A DNA stretch of 64,000 nucleotides from Cristatella mucedo. Lineage: Eukaryota > Bryozoa > Phylactolaemata > Cristatellidae. The stretch is from the NCBI GenBank assembly GCA_009760855.2, contig WPIO01000101.1, positions 1,354,001 through 1,418,000 on the forward strand. The letters are read 5' to 3'. The notes below the pieces were generated by a model. It was not told the origin of the DNA. It worked only from the letters and a program-made list of their open reading frames with translations, and did no database searches. Below, piece after piece: positions 1 through 34,090 of this stretch (position 1 is the first letter of the stretch; each line of letters starts with the position of its first letter). Made by a program: the position numbers and the translations under genes.

Positions 1-1960
1 TTAGCCCCGAATCCCAAGAGACTTACTGGAAAGTTGAGCCGTTGTGGGGGCGCTAGGAAACCGGTCAGTCCCAGTAACCTTTTTACCACAATGGAAAGTA
101 ATAATACCGTCGCATTAGTATAGCGCCCTGAGAGAGCTTCTTTTGCTGCGACTCGCAATACAGCGGGGTTGCTTTAGCCACCTGTGAGCCCCGGCAAAGT
201 GCCCGTACCCGTAAATGCCGCAGCAGCGGCTGTTGCTGTTTCGAGCACCGGACGACATTAACACTCGTGCGCAGCCGGTTGCCAGCAGGTCCCCTTCAAA
301 GGCCACTACTCGTCGAGCGAGCTTCGCGCGACATGTTGGCCGCTCAGTGGCTGCTGCTGCTTCCCGGGACGCCAAGCTCGTAACGGAGCGTGCAGCGGTC
401 GATAGTGCATAATTAAAGCTGCCGCCGCCTTATCAAAGTAGAGAGATCGGGCCGCCGCGGCGATTAGACGCGGTCGTAGAGCCGCTAGGAAAAGACGCAC
501 GCTGGTAGCGCTGGAGCGGGCACTTTGGCGGAACCAGCAGCAGCGGCAGCGATATTTGCCTTTCACGCTTGGTAAACCATCTTGTTTGAGCAGCTGAAGT
601 AGAGGAAGCGGTCGGCTCTGAGCCGGTTAATGGGGGCGTAGCGTCCGGGAGCTGACCTGTGTGTACATATCGTGATTCCCAGAGCGAGTGCTTGCGGCAG
701 CCCTGTTCGGACCTGGGTCGCTCAGGACTCCATAGGAAAACTTGTGCCGAGAGCGAGGCGAAGTGAGCCATCGCCAGCTAGTTATACAGCAAGTCCGTAC
801 AGTTATATAGGAAGTCGGTATAGCCGCTTGGAGCGAGCAGTCCTGCCGCTTATAAAACTTGTACTATGTACTATGAAGGTTATCTCGGTGAACCGGGCGT
901 CGGACCGGTGCAAAAACGGAATAACTCGGAAGAAATACGCCGACCACGCATGGCCTCCTCGGAGTCTATGAAGCTGCTGCAGCGGTATCAGTGATGGGGT
1001 TTCTAAACGTAGTGCCCATGCGTGAAATTAGCCTTTGTCTATCTGCACGGCAGTGCTTCGTCACATCCGCAGAAGCTATTAAGGACCAGTGACCGAACTA
1101 GGAAAGGACTGCACTTGCTCTGGGCTTAATATCTAGTGTTATGCCATGGCGTTATTTTCAGTTTAATTATGATACTTTTAATTTTCTCCAGGTTCACGTC
1201 AAGGTGGTTGTTTGCCCAGAAAGACTCGTAGGCATATATCGGCAGGCGCTCTTCAATTTTTCGTCAAAACCTCGGCCATATTTAGTGCGGTATGCTTCTC
1301 TCAGTAATCCGCCCATTGGGTTGCTGTTGTTAGTCTCGAGTTCGCGTTTGATATCTCTCCGGTTCAAAAGTCGGTATTCCCACGTGTACGTTGGTGTAAA
1401 GCTTCTGCAAGTATTTGTACAAGTGTGCACCCACTTATCTATAGGAATTCTCCAGTATTATTAGTTCTTTTATCTTCCTACTGGCATTCGGAGACCCGTA
1501 AGATGTTAATGCCATTTCAAGTATGCAATCAGTACCCGCTACGGAATTCTATGAGTCTTTATAATGTGAATTACAAGCTTGGCTGCTGTGGTCGAGAATT
1601 GATGGGATGTGAGGGAGTTTGGCACTGGTTTGCAAGGTACTTCGGGCACCTCCGACGTCGTAGGTGCGCGAATACAGGACTTTTTCCTCGTTACGATAGT
1701 CAGCAGACTTTGCTTCATGCTAACAGAGAAAGTGAGAGACGTGGGGCTGAATACGGAGGACAGTAAGAAGTAAGGACAGAGAGGTGGGGTGGGGTCACTA
1801 GATAGGATGCACCAGAGTCACAGCAGGAGAGAAGATACCATCGCATAAGAATTGCGGAAGTGAGTTAATCAGTTTAGGACTCGAAGGGCAAACGATTGAG
1901 TCACCAGCAGTCTGTAAATAAAAGAATGACTGGCCCAAGTAATGGTCCAAAGAGGGGCCG
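1..1960 (+). other. No gene recognised
   Basis: Short open frames only (largest about 113 aa), without domains, plausible exon borders or clear repeats. Confidence 0.6.
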
Positions 1961-1961
1961 A

Positions 1962-2445
1962 GGGCATGAGCAGAAGGAGCAGAAGCATGAGCAGCAGCAG
2001 GAGCAGGAGTAGGAGGAGGAGGAGAATGAGGAGCAAGAGCATCAGCAGCAGTAGGAGTAAGAGGAGCATGATGAGATGGATGAGGAGTATGAGCAGAAGG
2101 AGGAGTAGGAGGAGGAGCAAGAGCAGCAGGAGCAGGAGGAGGAGCATGATGAGATGGAGGAGCAGAAGAAGGAACAGGAGGAGCAAGAGCATGCGCAGAA
2201 GAAAGAGCAGGTGGAGGAGCAAGAGCATGAGCAGAAGGAGGAGCAAGAGCATGAGGAGCAGGAGGAGCCGGAGGAGGAGAAGGAGGAGCAGAAGCAGGAG
2301 CAGAAGGAGCAAGAACATGAGCAGAAGAAGGAGCAGGAGGAGGAGCAAGAGCATGAGCAGAAGGAGGAGCATGAGCAGAAGGAGCAGGACGAGCAGGAGT
2401 AGGAGGAGTAGGAAGCAGGAGCAGGAGGAGGAGGAACTTTAGACC
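1962..2445 (+). repeat. Purine-rich imperfect AGG/AGC repeat
   Basis: About 480 bp nearly free of pyrimidines on the + strand except for CAG/CAT positions. Built of GAGCAGAAGGAG and GAGCAAGAGCATGAG units. Translations are Ser/Arg or Glu/Gln/Lys-rich in + frames and poly-Leu/Ser on the - strand, all artefacts unless transcribed. Confidence 0.9.
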
Positions 2446-3241
2446 TTTTCACCTGAGGGAACCGCGACCTGAGTATGTGAGTCTGGGTCACCGACGAGGT
2501 AGCGTTGATGACGATGGCGTTCGACCTTTCACCGAAACGACCGGCGTTAATATTTCTCAAAGCAGTGTAGCAACGCTCCCGCGCATGTTGCTCACGGCAC
2601 ATCTTAGAGACTGCTGGTTTACGCCGGCCCGGACGTTGGCCTGATATCTCAGAGTCTCGAATTTCAACTCCCAAAGGCTTACTAAACAAGCTTCCCTTTT
2701 CCTGTCCATCAAAACGGCTACCGCGAGGTTTTATGTCGCAATCCTATTTTGGCTGCCGGTTCAGTCGCATATTTACGTTTGAATTTTTACTCACTTGCCT
2801 GTCGTAAACACGCACACTGCAGATTTGACGGGAGCTCGCTGGCCGGTGGGGCGCCGGACCATCGCTAGCTGTGGTGGCTCAGTATTGGAAGCTGTGCAGC
2901 TCAGCACGATCGAGTTAAAAGCACCATCTGCTGGCAACGACGGGCACTCATGCTTCTTCCTGGGCATGCAATCGCTGCTTCCAGGGCATGCATTGCATCC
3001 TGGGCTGGGGGTGGTCATAAGCACAGCCGGCAGACCCCCAGCGAAGCTTTTCCTTTTCCAGCAACATGACGAATAGAGAAGAATGCAGACGAATGGCCCA
3101 GTTTTGCAAACAGTCCCGAGAAATTGCTGAGTCCTCGGAGTACCATTTAGTGAGAACAGCAGCTACGACTACCGGCAGCGGGCGTAGTACCCAACCAATG
3201 CCCTCTACTTACTATGCCGAAAGTAAGCAGGAGAATCGACC
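2446..3241 (+). other. No gene recognised
   Basis: Mixed-composition DNA; no exon-like frame or known repeat identified. Confidence 0.6.
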
Positions 3242-3410
3242 CCTAGCTGCTTGAACAGCCTCTTTTTGTAGAGCGACAGAAGAGCCTTGACGGCTATCAC
3301 CACCGCTTGCAGTGGCGATAAAGGATCGCCCACCGCAGGAATCGAACCCGCGACCTCGGGACCGAGGTCGTGAAAGCAACCGCCTTACCTAGTGCGGGCC
3401 ATCGCGGCTC
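3242..3410 (-). mobile_element. SINE-A copy (tRNA-derived), antisense
   Basis: The best preserved copy. The - strand reads GAGCCGCGATGGCCCGCACTAGG (A box), then CGCGGGTTCGATTCCTGCGG with a perfect B box (GGTTCGATTCC), then CTGCAAGCGGTGGTGATAGCC and AGGCTGTTCAAGCAGC. Confidence 0.9.
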
Positions 3411-6960
<3,550 letters not shown>

Positions 6961-8100
6961 CACTAATTAATCACCATTTATAACTGCGTCTGGCTCTGCC
7001 TCCAGCCAAATTCACGCCGAAGGCGAGCGTTTGCACGTTGCCTGTGCCTAAAAACGTAGACATTGCCTCTCATGCGAGGCTCTAGATGCGAGGCGTGTAT
7101 ATCTCGTTAATGCAATCTGCTGTACATAACGTGCAAGCGTCTTAAAGAAAAACAGAATTGACAGTCTCTTCAGCTGCTGCCTAATGAGCCACTGGTTACA
7201 TTAAAACAACGTGCGACGTCGAGACCTTGGCTGCAACATAGCAGCTCTCATCCAACCAAAATTTAGAATAACCCGAAAGCGAGCGCAGTCTTCAGTGCCA
7301 ACACGAAGTATAGGAGACAACGAAAAAACGTGGAGACAACGAAACTACTGCAACTTGACTGGCTACTAGTTGTAGTAATAGCCGTGCATGCAAGCGCACG
7401 AAATATCCTCCGTATACGTAAGGTATACGTAAATGCATCCGCAGATGAATATATCTAGTGATACACTTACAACTAGAAGAATTCCTGCCAACATAGACAC
7501 TATAAGGGCAGTTTGAAATCGAAAGTGGCAGTAGAGAACATGTTTTTTTTTACCGGAGCAGCCATTGGTGACACTTCCCTGTGGCCGAGCACTGAGAAAA
7601 TAAATTGAGATCTGTACAAAACTTAAATTCAAATAGCTTCATGGGCTTCGACGACGGTACACTGGCAACTCTGGAAGCGTTTTGCAAGCTGCTGAGCGGG
7701 ACAATGAACTGCATCTATATATTTAAATGTTTGCATCGCTAACTGTCGATTCCTAATGGTTTTTCGGATGAAATCCGGGCTTTTTACGCATCTGTCAAAC
7801 GATGGCAATTTTGGATGGCTTTGGGGGACAATCTCTTTTTCAAGTTAAGGAAGAATCGAAAGCCCGTTCTGGGCCCGAGTGGAGTTGATCAACCAGTGAC
7901 GATCAAAGAGGGGGTCAATATTTCGCAGCTGTAGATGACGAAACTCCTTTTTGGAGGCCTAGTTACTGTACCGACATAATCTGAGGAACCCTTGGATGCT
8001 CGTCCGCTCGATTACTGACCGTGAGGAGACTGGAGACGTGGAGGTGAAGAGTGAAAGTGCCGGCAGCCATTTACACTTCCGGATTGATTGATTTAGGATT
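6961..8100 (+). other. No gene recognised
   Basis: AT-richer than its surroundings; no coding or repeat signal that I can name. Confidence 0.6.
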
Positions 8101-8931
8101 TCCCTAAGCCAGCCGACAGTTTACTTGAATCAGCTTGAGTTCAAGTGCTAGTCTGTTCGTTCTAGCGGTCAGCGTGCAGTGGCAGCGCGTCTTTCCGGCT
8201 GCTTGCCGACGTCTTTCCTCGCCGGCTGCAGCTCAATCGATATTGCAGCCCCGCAACAAGCAGCATGGCCGTCGAGCGACATCCTCTGCGGCGGGCTCTC
8301 GATCGGTCGGTGCATTTGTTTGTGTATCGCCAGCATTTTCATTGGATGTCTGCATAGAATCCTGCACGCCGCAATTCTATCGACTGCCGTGCATAATTCA
8401 TGACCGGCCCCCACGGCCTTAGCCCGATTGGCCCGCTGGCTGCTGCCGGCGGTTGGCGTCATTTGAGCAAAGCCAGGCGGGCAGCAGGCGGCCGCCCCGT
8501 TCGCGGCCGGTTCCAGGCTCGGTCCCACCCCGTCGCCGCTGCGCCAGCCCTTCGGTCGAGGCGTCGAGGGAGAAGCAGCCGCTCAGATCTTGTCGGGCGG
8601 GTGAGAGACCGGCCGCAGTCGCTCGCTCGTGCTCGAGGGCGCCGCAAATTGGATTAGAAACGGCAGCCCGAGACGGTACCGGCTCGACTATCTGATTTTG
8701 TTGAGCTACAATTACCTCCGGAGGCTGCTGCCGTTGCCTTCGCCGGCGCCCTCCTGCTGCCGACGCTTCTGCAGCGAACGTCGTCGTCGTCCGAGAGGCG
8801 AAGCAGCAGCGGCCTGCTCGGCCGCCTGAAGGACTGCTACTGCTGCTGCTGCTGACTGCCGCGCTCAGAGCGAGCGCAGCTGACTCGTCAGTACTGAGCG
8901 AGGTCCGCGAGAGCGAGTCGCCGCACGCGAG
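8101..8931 (+). promoter_or_regulatory. CpG-rich 5' flank and probable 5' UTR of SNAP-25
   Basis: The 800 bp before the SNAP-25 ATG are CpG-rich and carry CTG/GCTG runs around 8700-8860. I see no clear TATA box and cannot place the transcription start. It is assigned as promoter/5' UTR only because of its position and composition. Confidence 0.45.
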
Positions 8932-26115
<17,184 letters not shown>

Positions 26116-26657
26116 GTCCAGCCGAATTCGAGAGCAGCTTGACGAGGAGGCCGAGGAGGCTCGCGGCACAAGAGGAGGAGGATGAGAAGGCGAAAGACAC
26201 AGGAAGAGGAGAATGGGGGCGTCTGGTCACCTGAGTTTCTGGGCACCACCGAGAAGCAGCTTCGGTGGTGCCGAAGCTGCATTAGTGTCACCTGACGCGG
26301 CACCCACCCGTCTCTGCAGCAGCAGCCTGCTCCGACTGCTGCCTTGACCTTAGCTACCGTGGGCCAGCCAACTTCTTTCTGTTCGTATTCAACTGGCATC
26401 TCCCGGACAACGACAAGAAAACTAAAAACCCCCTCCCATCGCCGATTCTTGCTGCAATCTTTTTTCTGTTTGCTTTGGCAATGCATCTAGCTAGAGCATG
26501 TTAGCACGCAGGTAGGTCTTCGAGCACCGCGTCGAAAGGGCCGTTCCCTCATCCAGCGAGGCAGCCAATCCCAGTGATAAAGCAGCATTCGGATGTCGCC
26601 GCGGCGGCGCCTGGGCTGCACCATCACAACTGTGTAGATATCAGCTTTCGCTAGCTC

Positions 26658-26663
26658 AATAAA
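26658..26663 (+). terminator. Candidate SNAP-25 polyadenylation signal
   Basis: AATAAA about 540 bases after the SNAP-25 stop. It is the first canonical signal I noticed downstream. It would give a modest 3' UTR. Confidence 0.4.
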
Positions 26664-27620
26664 GCAGCTAAGAGACATGGCGAATAATGCAGCCCACAAG
26701 GGGTGCTGCCACTACAAGGGCAAGGCCAGTGCTGCGACGGTGACTGTGTAGCTGGTCGTATCACCTCCGACTTTCGAAGTCGAGTTTGTTTGCCCGAAAC
26801 TCGTTTGGACGGGGATTTAGTTATTTCGGAAATTTTCGCCAGCAATGATCACGTGATATGTGAAATGTAGCCGCTTGATTGCTCGAGCGTAGCGTGGACA
26901 AATCAGCTGTCTCATTTCGGGTTCGGCTGCTATTAACGGTTTCTCACACGACAGGTGACTAGGAGGAAAGTCTTCGCACTGCGGAGCCTATCGCGCAGTG
27001 CAACGCGTGACCGTTTCGTGCACGCTGTGCCCTCGTCGTATGTCGCCGGTACATGGCTTCGCTGATGCGATTGCCGCAGTGAATTTGCGGCTCTTGCACA
27101 GTGGGCTATCACCTCCGTCCATCGGCGGGCGGCATCTAAATTTAGCACGGCCGTCGATCGCCGGCCGATGGACACGCGCTCGACCGCCGCGCACCTGAAA
27201 TACGGGCGCTCAAAGAAAAGCTGGACAAAGGGGCAGAATGTCGCTGCGGCGGCGGGAAGGCAATCGTTTCGGGAAGGTCAGCGGCTGATCGTGGGAGCGA
27301 TCGCTCGCGAGCGATGGGCACTCCGCTTCGCTCGCTCGCTCGATCCTGGACGGAGCGATCGAGATCGAGCGAGCGAGCGAGCCGCTTATCGATGCCGCAC
27401 TAATAATAGGCGTCCGATCGTCGTAAGGCGGCGACCGTGACGGAATCTGTTGTCGGCCTTGGCCGCGGTCGACGCCTTGTAATCTATGCTCGCCGAAAGG
27501 AGCTCGCACCTTGGGATGCACCGCCGACACTGGAAGCGCCTATGCCGCCGAATCTCGGCTCTGTCCGGCCCCCCCCCCGCGACCAAGTCTCGACCTTGAA
27601 TAGATGTAGCTGTATATATC
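26664..27620 (+). other. Intergenic, no gene seen
   Basis: Between the convergent SNAP-25 and RING genes. CpG-rich around 27.1-27.4 kb, with GCTCGCTCG repeats near 27.3 kb. No exon-like stretch recognised on either strand. Confidence 0.6.
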
Positions 27621-27779
27621 GAGGTTTCATAGTGTGGGTCAAAAAAGTAGATATAAATCGTTTATATAGCACCCTAAGAGAACTTAAACTCACTGCAGAT
27701 ACGCCATGCGGTTCGGGCCCAAGATCTGGGCCACACGCTTGTCGGGGCGAGCACCTTAACCACTGGGCCAAGCCAGCGA
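27621..27779 (-). mobile_element. SINE-B copy (tRNA-derived), antisense
   Basis: On the - strand it starts near TTGGCCCAGTGGTTAAGG (A-box pattern), has GGGCCCGAACCGC (decayed B box) and ends AGTTCTCTTAGGGTGCTATA. Nearly the same as the copy at 28.2 kb. Confidence 0.8.
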
Positions 27780-27908
27780 AGTTCGAGTAGCTATTCGACC
27801 GACGGCCTGATCCCGTTTGCATGTACCTTAAGGCCTGAAAAGCCGAGAGCCGAGTAGTTCCTTGCAAAATTCCCCAAAGTTCATGCATGAACCGACTGAG
27901 TGGTGGGG

Positions 27909-28003
27909 GTCCGAGGTCTCGCATTGAGGGTTAGAGGTCTCACAGTGGGGGTTATAGAGATCTCATAGTGAGGGTTAAAGGTCTCCCACATTAGGTTATA
28001 GAG
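27909..28003 (+). repeat. Short minisatellite, GGTCTC..GTGAGGGTTA units
   Basis: Four imperfect units of about 22-28 bp containing GGTCTCACAGTGGGGGTTA-like sequence. The same unit reappears after 28,190, so the block was split by the hAT insertion. Confidence 0.7.
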
Positions 28004-28189
28004 CAGCAGTTCTCAACCTGTTGGTCAAGATCTCTTTGAGGGTTGAACGACCATTTCACAAGGGTCGCTTAAGACCATCAGAAAACACGCATCTCCACAT
28101 TTTGCACACAATAATTTTATGGTTGGGGGTAGCCACAACATGATGACTTGTATTAAAGTGTCGGGGCGTTGGGGACGTTGAGAACCTCC
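28004..28189 (+). mobile_element. SPIN/OC1-like hAT miniature element
   Basis: A 186-bp non-autonomous element. The left end CAGCAGTTCTCAACCTG and right end GTTGAGAACCTCC form the inverted ends of the Space Invaders/Charlie-like hAT group. The interior keeps GGTCGCTTAAGACCATCAGA and ATAATTTTATGGTTGGGGGT, which I recall from SPIN/OC1-type elements. Flanks TTATAGAG (27996-28003) and GTATAGAG (28190-28197) match at 7 of 8 bases, as expected for a hAT target duplication. Identity with the family is from memory. Confidence 0.85.
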
Positions 28190-28199
28190 GTATAGAGAT

Positions 28200-28353
28200 T
28201 TCATAGTGTGGGTTAAATAAGTAAATATACATCATTTATATGGCGCCCTAAGAGAACTCAAACTCACTGCAGATACGCCACGCGGCTCGAGCCCAAGATC
28301 CGGGCCAGATGTTTGTCGGGGCGAGTACTTTAACCACTGGGCCAGGCCAGCGA
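28200..28353 (-). mobile_element. SINE-B copy (tRNA-derived), antisense
   Basis: The - strand reads TGGCCCAGTGGTTAAAGTAC (A box), GGGCTCGAGCCGCG (B box region), then GAGTTCTCTTAGGGCGCCATA. The tail leads into the minisatellite at 28.19 kb. Confidence 0.82.
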
Positions 28354-28359
28354 TTTAGA

Positions 28360-29111
28360 GGTCCCATATTGAGGGGTCAAAGAATAAGGAAAGGTAATGC
28401 GTGTAATTATCTGGCAGTGATTCCTCTGCTCCCAATGCATTGCCTGGACAGTGTTTAATGATATTGAAGAGTGGATATATCGTTTACTGGCGGACTCCTC
28501 AGCGGGAGGGCGGAGTAACCCTGACCTCCCGTCTCGAAAATGGATCGTCCACGTGGCTTCCTTGGCGCACGAAGCGTCGTCGCAGAGTAGGCCACCACAG
28601 CCTCCCCACCAGCCTGCCGACCGACCGACCGTCCGTCCGCTGACCTCGATACCCGGCGTCACCTTGTCATTCCGGGGCACCTTCCTCTTGGCCGTCCGAC
28701 TTCTCCAGGGCACCCGAATAGCCGTCGAACGGCACACCGCGTCCTAGCGGACGCCGCGTGCCGTAGAGCCAGAGCGGCCGGCGTTCAGCGACTCTCTTGG
28801 CTCACAGGAGAGGAGCGAGCGGGACGAAGGGACGCGCAGAGACTGACCGAGGAGCGAGAGCAAAGTGACGGAGGGACGCGCGGCGGTCCGCGCACGGACG
28901 CTTGCCGAGCTACGCATGCCGAGGATCTCCTTACGCCTCGCCGGCAATCGTCTGTCAGATCAAAAGCTAGCGATTCTGTGCGCAGCCACGCAGCCAGTCT
29001 CCGGAGCGGCAAGACCCACTGCGATCGCCACGCGCGATATCGCGAGGGGCCGTGGACTCCCTCGCTGGGAAGTGGATGCGAACACCCAATTGTTCGAAAA
29101 GTGAATGCACA
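28360..29111 (+). other. Intergenic/3' flank of RING gene, no gene seen
   Basis: CpG-rich from 28.5 kb onward. Several overlapping open frames exist on both strands, but none shows a recognisable domain or splice-supported exon. Confidence 0.5.
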
Positions 29112-29117
29112 TTTATT
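29112..29117 (-). terminator. Candidate polyadenylation signal of RING gene
   Basis: AATAAA on the - strand about 405 bases after the RING gene stop. With the SNAP-25 signal near 26.66 kb it makes the two genes convergent. Confidence 0.4.
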
Positions 29118-29521
29118 CGACCGCGGATTGTTGCCATTGTTGCGGCCGCCTCCGCCGCTCCGGACAGTGCGCACCCCGTGGTTACCCCGAAAAGTTGGCG
29201 TCGTTTCGCAGGACGGCGCAGGACGGGGCCACTAGCGCCGAGCACACCCGCTCCGAGGCTTCCGTGGCTTGCGACTTCCGGCGACGGCGACGACCTCGGC
29301 GAGCAGCGCTCTGGCGACGGAAGTGCGCCTAGCAACAACGCAACGCGCGTCGTCTCTCGTGTCATTCTCTCTAGAGGACGGATAACTGTTCGATACGGTG
29401 CACGGCCTCCCGGGCTGCTGCACGAAGCTGCCACCGCTGCCGCGAGACAGCGGCAATCCGGACTGCTCCTTGCCGCCGCGTGGCGCCACTGTCCTCGAGG
29501 CGCCGGCGGCGGTGGCTTGGT

Positions 29522-31556
<2,035 letters not shown>

Positions 31557-31585
<29 letters not shown>

Positions 31586-31655
31586 TTCTCCGTCGCCGTC
31601 GTAGCTCGTCGTAGCTCGTCTCCGCCGCCGCGGTCGTGCAGTTCACTAGCGCCAT
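31557..31655 (-). other. Overlapping upstream ORF in RING gene leader
   Basis: An ATG at 31655 opens a 32-codon frame (MALVNCTTAAAETS...) that ends past the proposed main ATG at 31585 in another frame. If the leader contains it, ribosomes initiating here would miss the main start. Confidence 0.4.
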
Positions 31656-31847
31656 TAGACTCGGGCTTGACGCCGTCTCGCTTCCTGCAAGCCAAGAGAC
31701 GGGGCTGAACAAACGGTGGTGCAGCGGCGCTGGCCGACCGCGATGGATAAGCGCTGCCGCCCAAAGTTGCTGCCGCGCAGCGCTAGGCAGCGCTCTACGT
31801 ACCCTGTACAGGTCGCCTTCGCGACGGGCTGTGAGCAACGCCGAGCC

Positions 31848-31881
31848 TTTTATACGACACCGGCCGCGATCGGCTTTTATA
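31848..31881 (-). promoter_or_regulatory. Twin TATA boxes upstream of RING gene
   Basis: TATAAAA occurs on the - strand at 31854-31848 and at 31881-31875 in GC-rich flanks, about 260-300 bases before the proposed ATG. Position and orientation fit a core promoter for the RING gene. Confidence 0.45.
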
Positions 31882-31885
31882 GCCG

Positions 31886-32734
31886 TCTCGAAATGATGCA
31901 GGGCGTGACCACGCCCCTTGTTTGCCTCTATTCGCTGTTTTCGCCCGAGCACGGTCACGGGTCACGGCCACGGGCAGGAAGTCGGAAGGAAAGATGAGCC
32001 CGCTTCGCTGACCAATGGCAAGCACCCGCGGCCGGTCGCTGCGCTACGGCTCGCAGATGCGCTTTCGCGCCCGCCAAGGGCAACGACGTGAACTGACCAG
32101 CCCGCCCATCTAGGTCGGTCTGAAATCGCCTCCGTCATGGCGCCTTGTGGGTGTTGAAGAGAATGGTGCGCTCTGTCGAGCCTTAGCGGCAGCATAACTA
32201 GCCCCAGCGATTAGCGACAGCGTGCTCACGCGCCGCCGCCATTGACCGTGGCAATGCGCCGCCCGGGAGGGGGGGGGGGGGAGGAGGCGGGTGGAGGACG
32301 AGGAGGACGAGGTCTTTGCGACCAGAAAAGGCGCTGCTGGCCAGACAGCGGGGCCGGACCGGGGTGGGCCGCTGCAGGCCTGGCTAGAGTGTGCTTTCTG
32401 CTTTCAACTTTGACTTGCAGTCGATGCGCTGTGGTGCGCTTTGAGAAGTGAGTAGCCGCCGCGCCGTAGGAATCCGCGGCGCTGCTGCCTCTGTCGCCAC
32501 CGCCTGACATTGCACCTGCTGTTTGGCTGCAATCTCTGCTCGGATGCGACACGTTGCCAGCGAGCTGAGCAACCGCAGCAGCAGCAGCAGCTGACCTTGT
32601 TGCCGGACGTCAGATCCGCGTCACTCCGCTCGCCGCACCTACAGCACATCTTGATTTATGACACTGGTGAAGGGCAGCCCTGACGCGCCGGCGTCTGGCT
32701 AGGAGCTCTCACCCGCTGTTTAATGACGATCGCA
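31886..32734 (+). other. No gene recognised
   Basis: GC-rich upstream flank of the RING gene with a G run at about 32,268-32,280. Open frames on both strands lack features. Confidence 0.5.
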
Positions 32735-32975
32735 ATGCGTTTTTACAGCACAGTTAGAGAACTTAAGCTCTTTCTAGGCACTCTACAAATGCTTCAAAGG
32801 AAGAGGGAGTTAATGGTTGGTGGTAGCATGCTCAATGTCAACGAGCGTAATATGGTTAGAGGTGGCATGCACTGATGCACAGGGTCAACATGCTTAGTGG
32901 CAGCATGTACAGTGTCAGTAGGCATCAGCACACAAAGGACAAATAACAAAGATCCTTTGAATGCTTCGTTAAAAG
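32735..32975 (-). mobile_element. LINE 3' UTR relic, antisense
   Basis: Matches, in reverse, the 3' UTR of the 44 kb LINE: AGAGAACTTAAGCTCTTTCTAGGC, then CAGGGTCAACATGCTTAGTGG and GGACAAATAACAAAG. Confidence 0.8.
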
Positions 32976-33285
32976 GCAGCGTCGTTTGGCTACTCGCTAA
33001 TGACTTCTGCGAGTCATACACCACTCTAGATGGGGCCAAAGTCCCATTCTAGAAGGGGACCATAGTCCCATTCTAGATGGGGGCCATAGTCCTACCCGGT
33101 GACGAAGTCTGAGCTGTAATGTAAATATGTATGTAATGTAGAGCTGTATGTAGATGAATGTAGATATACTTGACTTTGGAGCCTAAGTGGTCGTCTAGCG
33201 AAAGGTCACTTTGAAACACGACACATAGGTTTCGTGCAGATTGAACAGGCGATATGCCGGCAGAGCCGATTTTGAGCGTTAGCCT

Positions 33286-34090
33286 TTACAATTTCTGAAT
33301 CACACTTGGTTTGCCCATAACTAGTACGCTGGTTTTATCATCGTTCTTTTTAAGAAAATTTGCTGCCATCCATGCGCGGATGTCATCAATACATGCCGCA
33401 AGGGAGTTGAGAGACTTTGACGTGCTGGAGGGCTGGGAGGGATCAAAGCAAAGGTACAGCTGAGTGTCATCATCAGCATAGAAGTGAAAGGTCAAGATTG
33501 CGCCTGGCAATCACACCTTTAAAGAGGAGAGTATAAACCGTGAAAAGAACGGGAAGAAGCACTGAGCCCTGGGGTACCCCGATATTTCAGAGGTTAATCG
33601 GATGATCTTTGTCCATTCACATCAATACTCAGGAGTCACCCACTGCGGTAAGACCTGAACCTTTGCAATGCAGTGCCATTGATGCCTAGGAGAGGTGAGA
33701 GGTATTCTAGCGCGGATAGTGTCGATGTCAAGGGTCTAGAGGTTTCGAGATTCACAGGTGACTTTAGACGACGACGAGGAGGAGGGCACACATTTAGGCC
33801 GAATGTGATCTGCATGTGGTAAAATAAACAGAATTCGGTAACAACTGGTGATGACAAACTGCGGTTGTATGAAAACATTTGGTCGCGTGTGTGACCCTTG
33901 ATGTGAGTGGGGCCATGCACTTGAGCCACAAGTGACAATGAGTAAGTCAAGCGCACAAACTTCTTTGCTGAAGGCGTCAGATAAGTTATCAAAATGAATG
34001 TTGAAATAACTCCAAACGAGCGGGTACTCAGCTCGCAGCTTCCGCCAAACGAGCGGCATCTCAGCACGCGGCCCCAGCCACCGTGACGCT
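33286..34090 (-). mobile_element. LINE relic with endonuclease and reverse-transcriptase pieces
   Basis: On the - strand, split over several frames. Near 34.0-33.85 kb: FNIHFDNLSDAFSKE and HGPTHIKGHT, like the C-terminal endonuclease of L2/CR1 LINEs. Near 33.58 kb: GVPQGSVL (RT motif). At 33.51-33.29 kb: FYADDDTQLYL (RT catalytic motif), ending LVMGKPSVIQKL, which continues in the copy at 44.1 kb. It has internal deletions and frameshifts, so it is dead. Confidence 0.88.

Noticed and set aside
3242-3410. Functional tRNA gene
   Set aside because: The A and B boxes are present, but the cloverleaf is not intact and the same unit recurs with a common non-tRNA tail, so it is a SINE.
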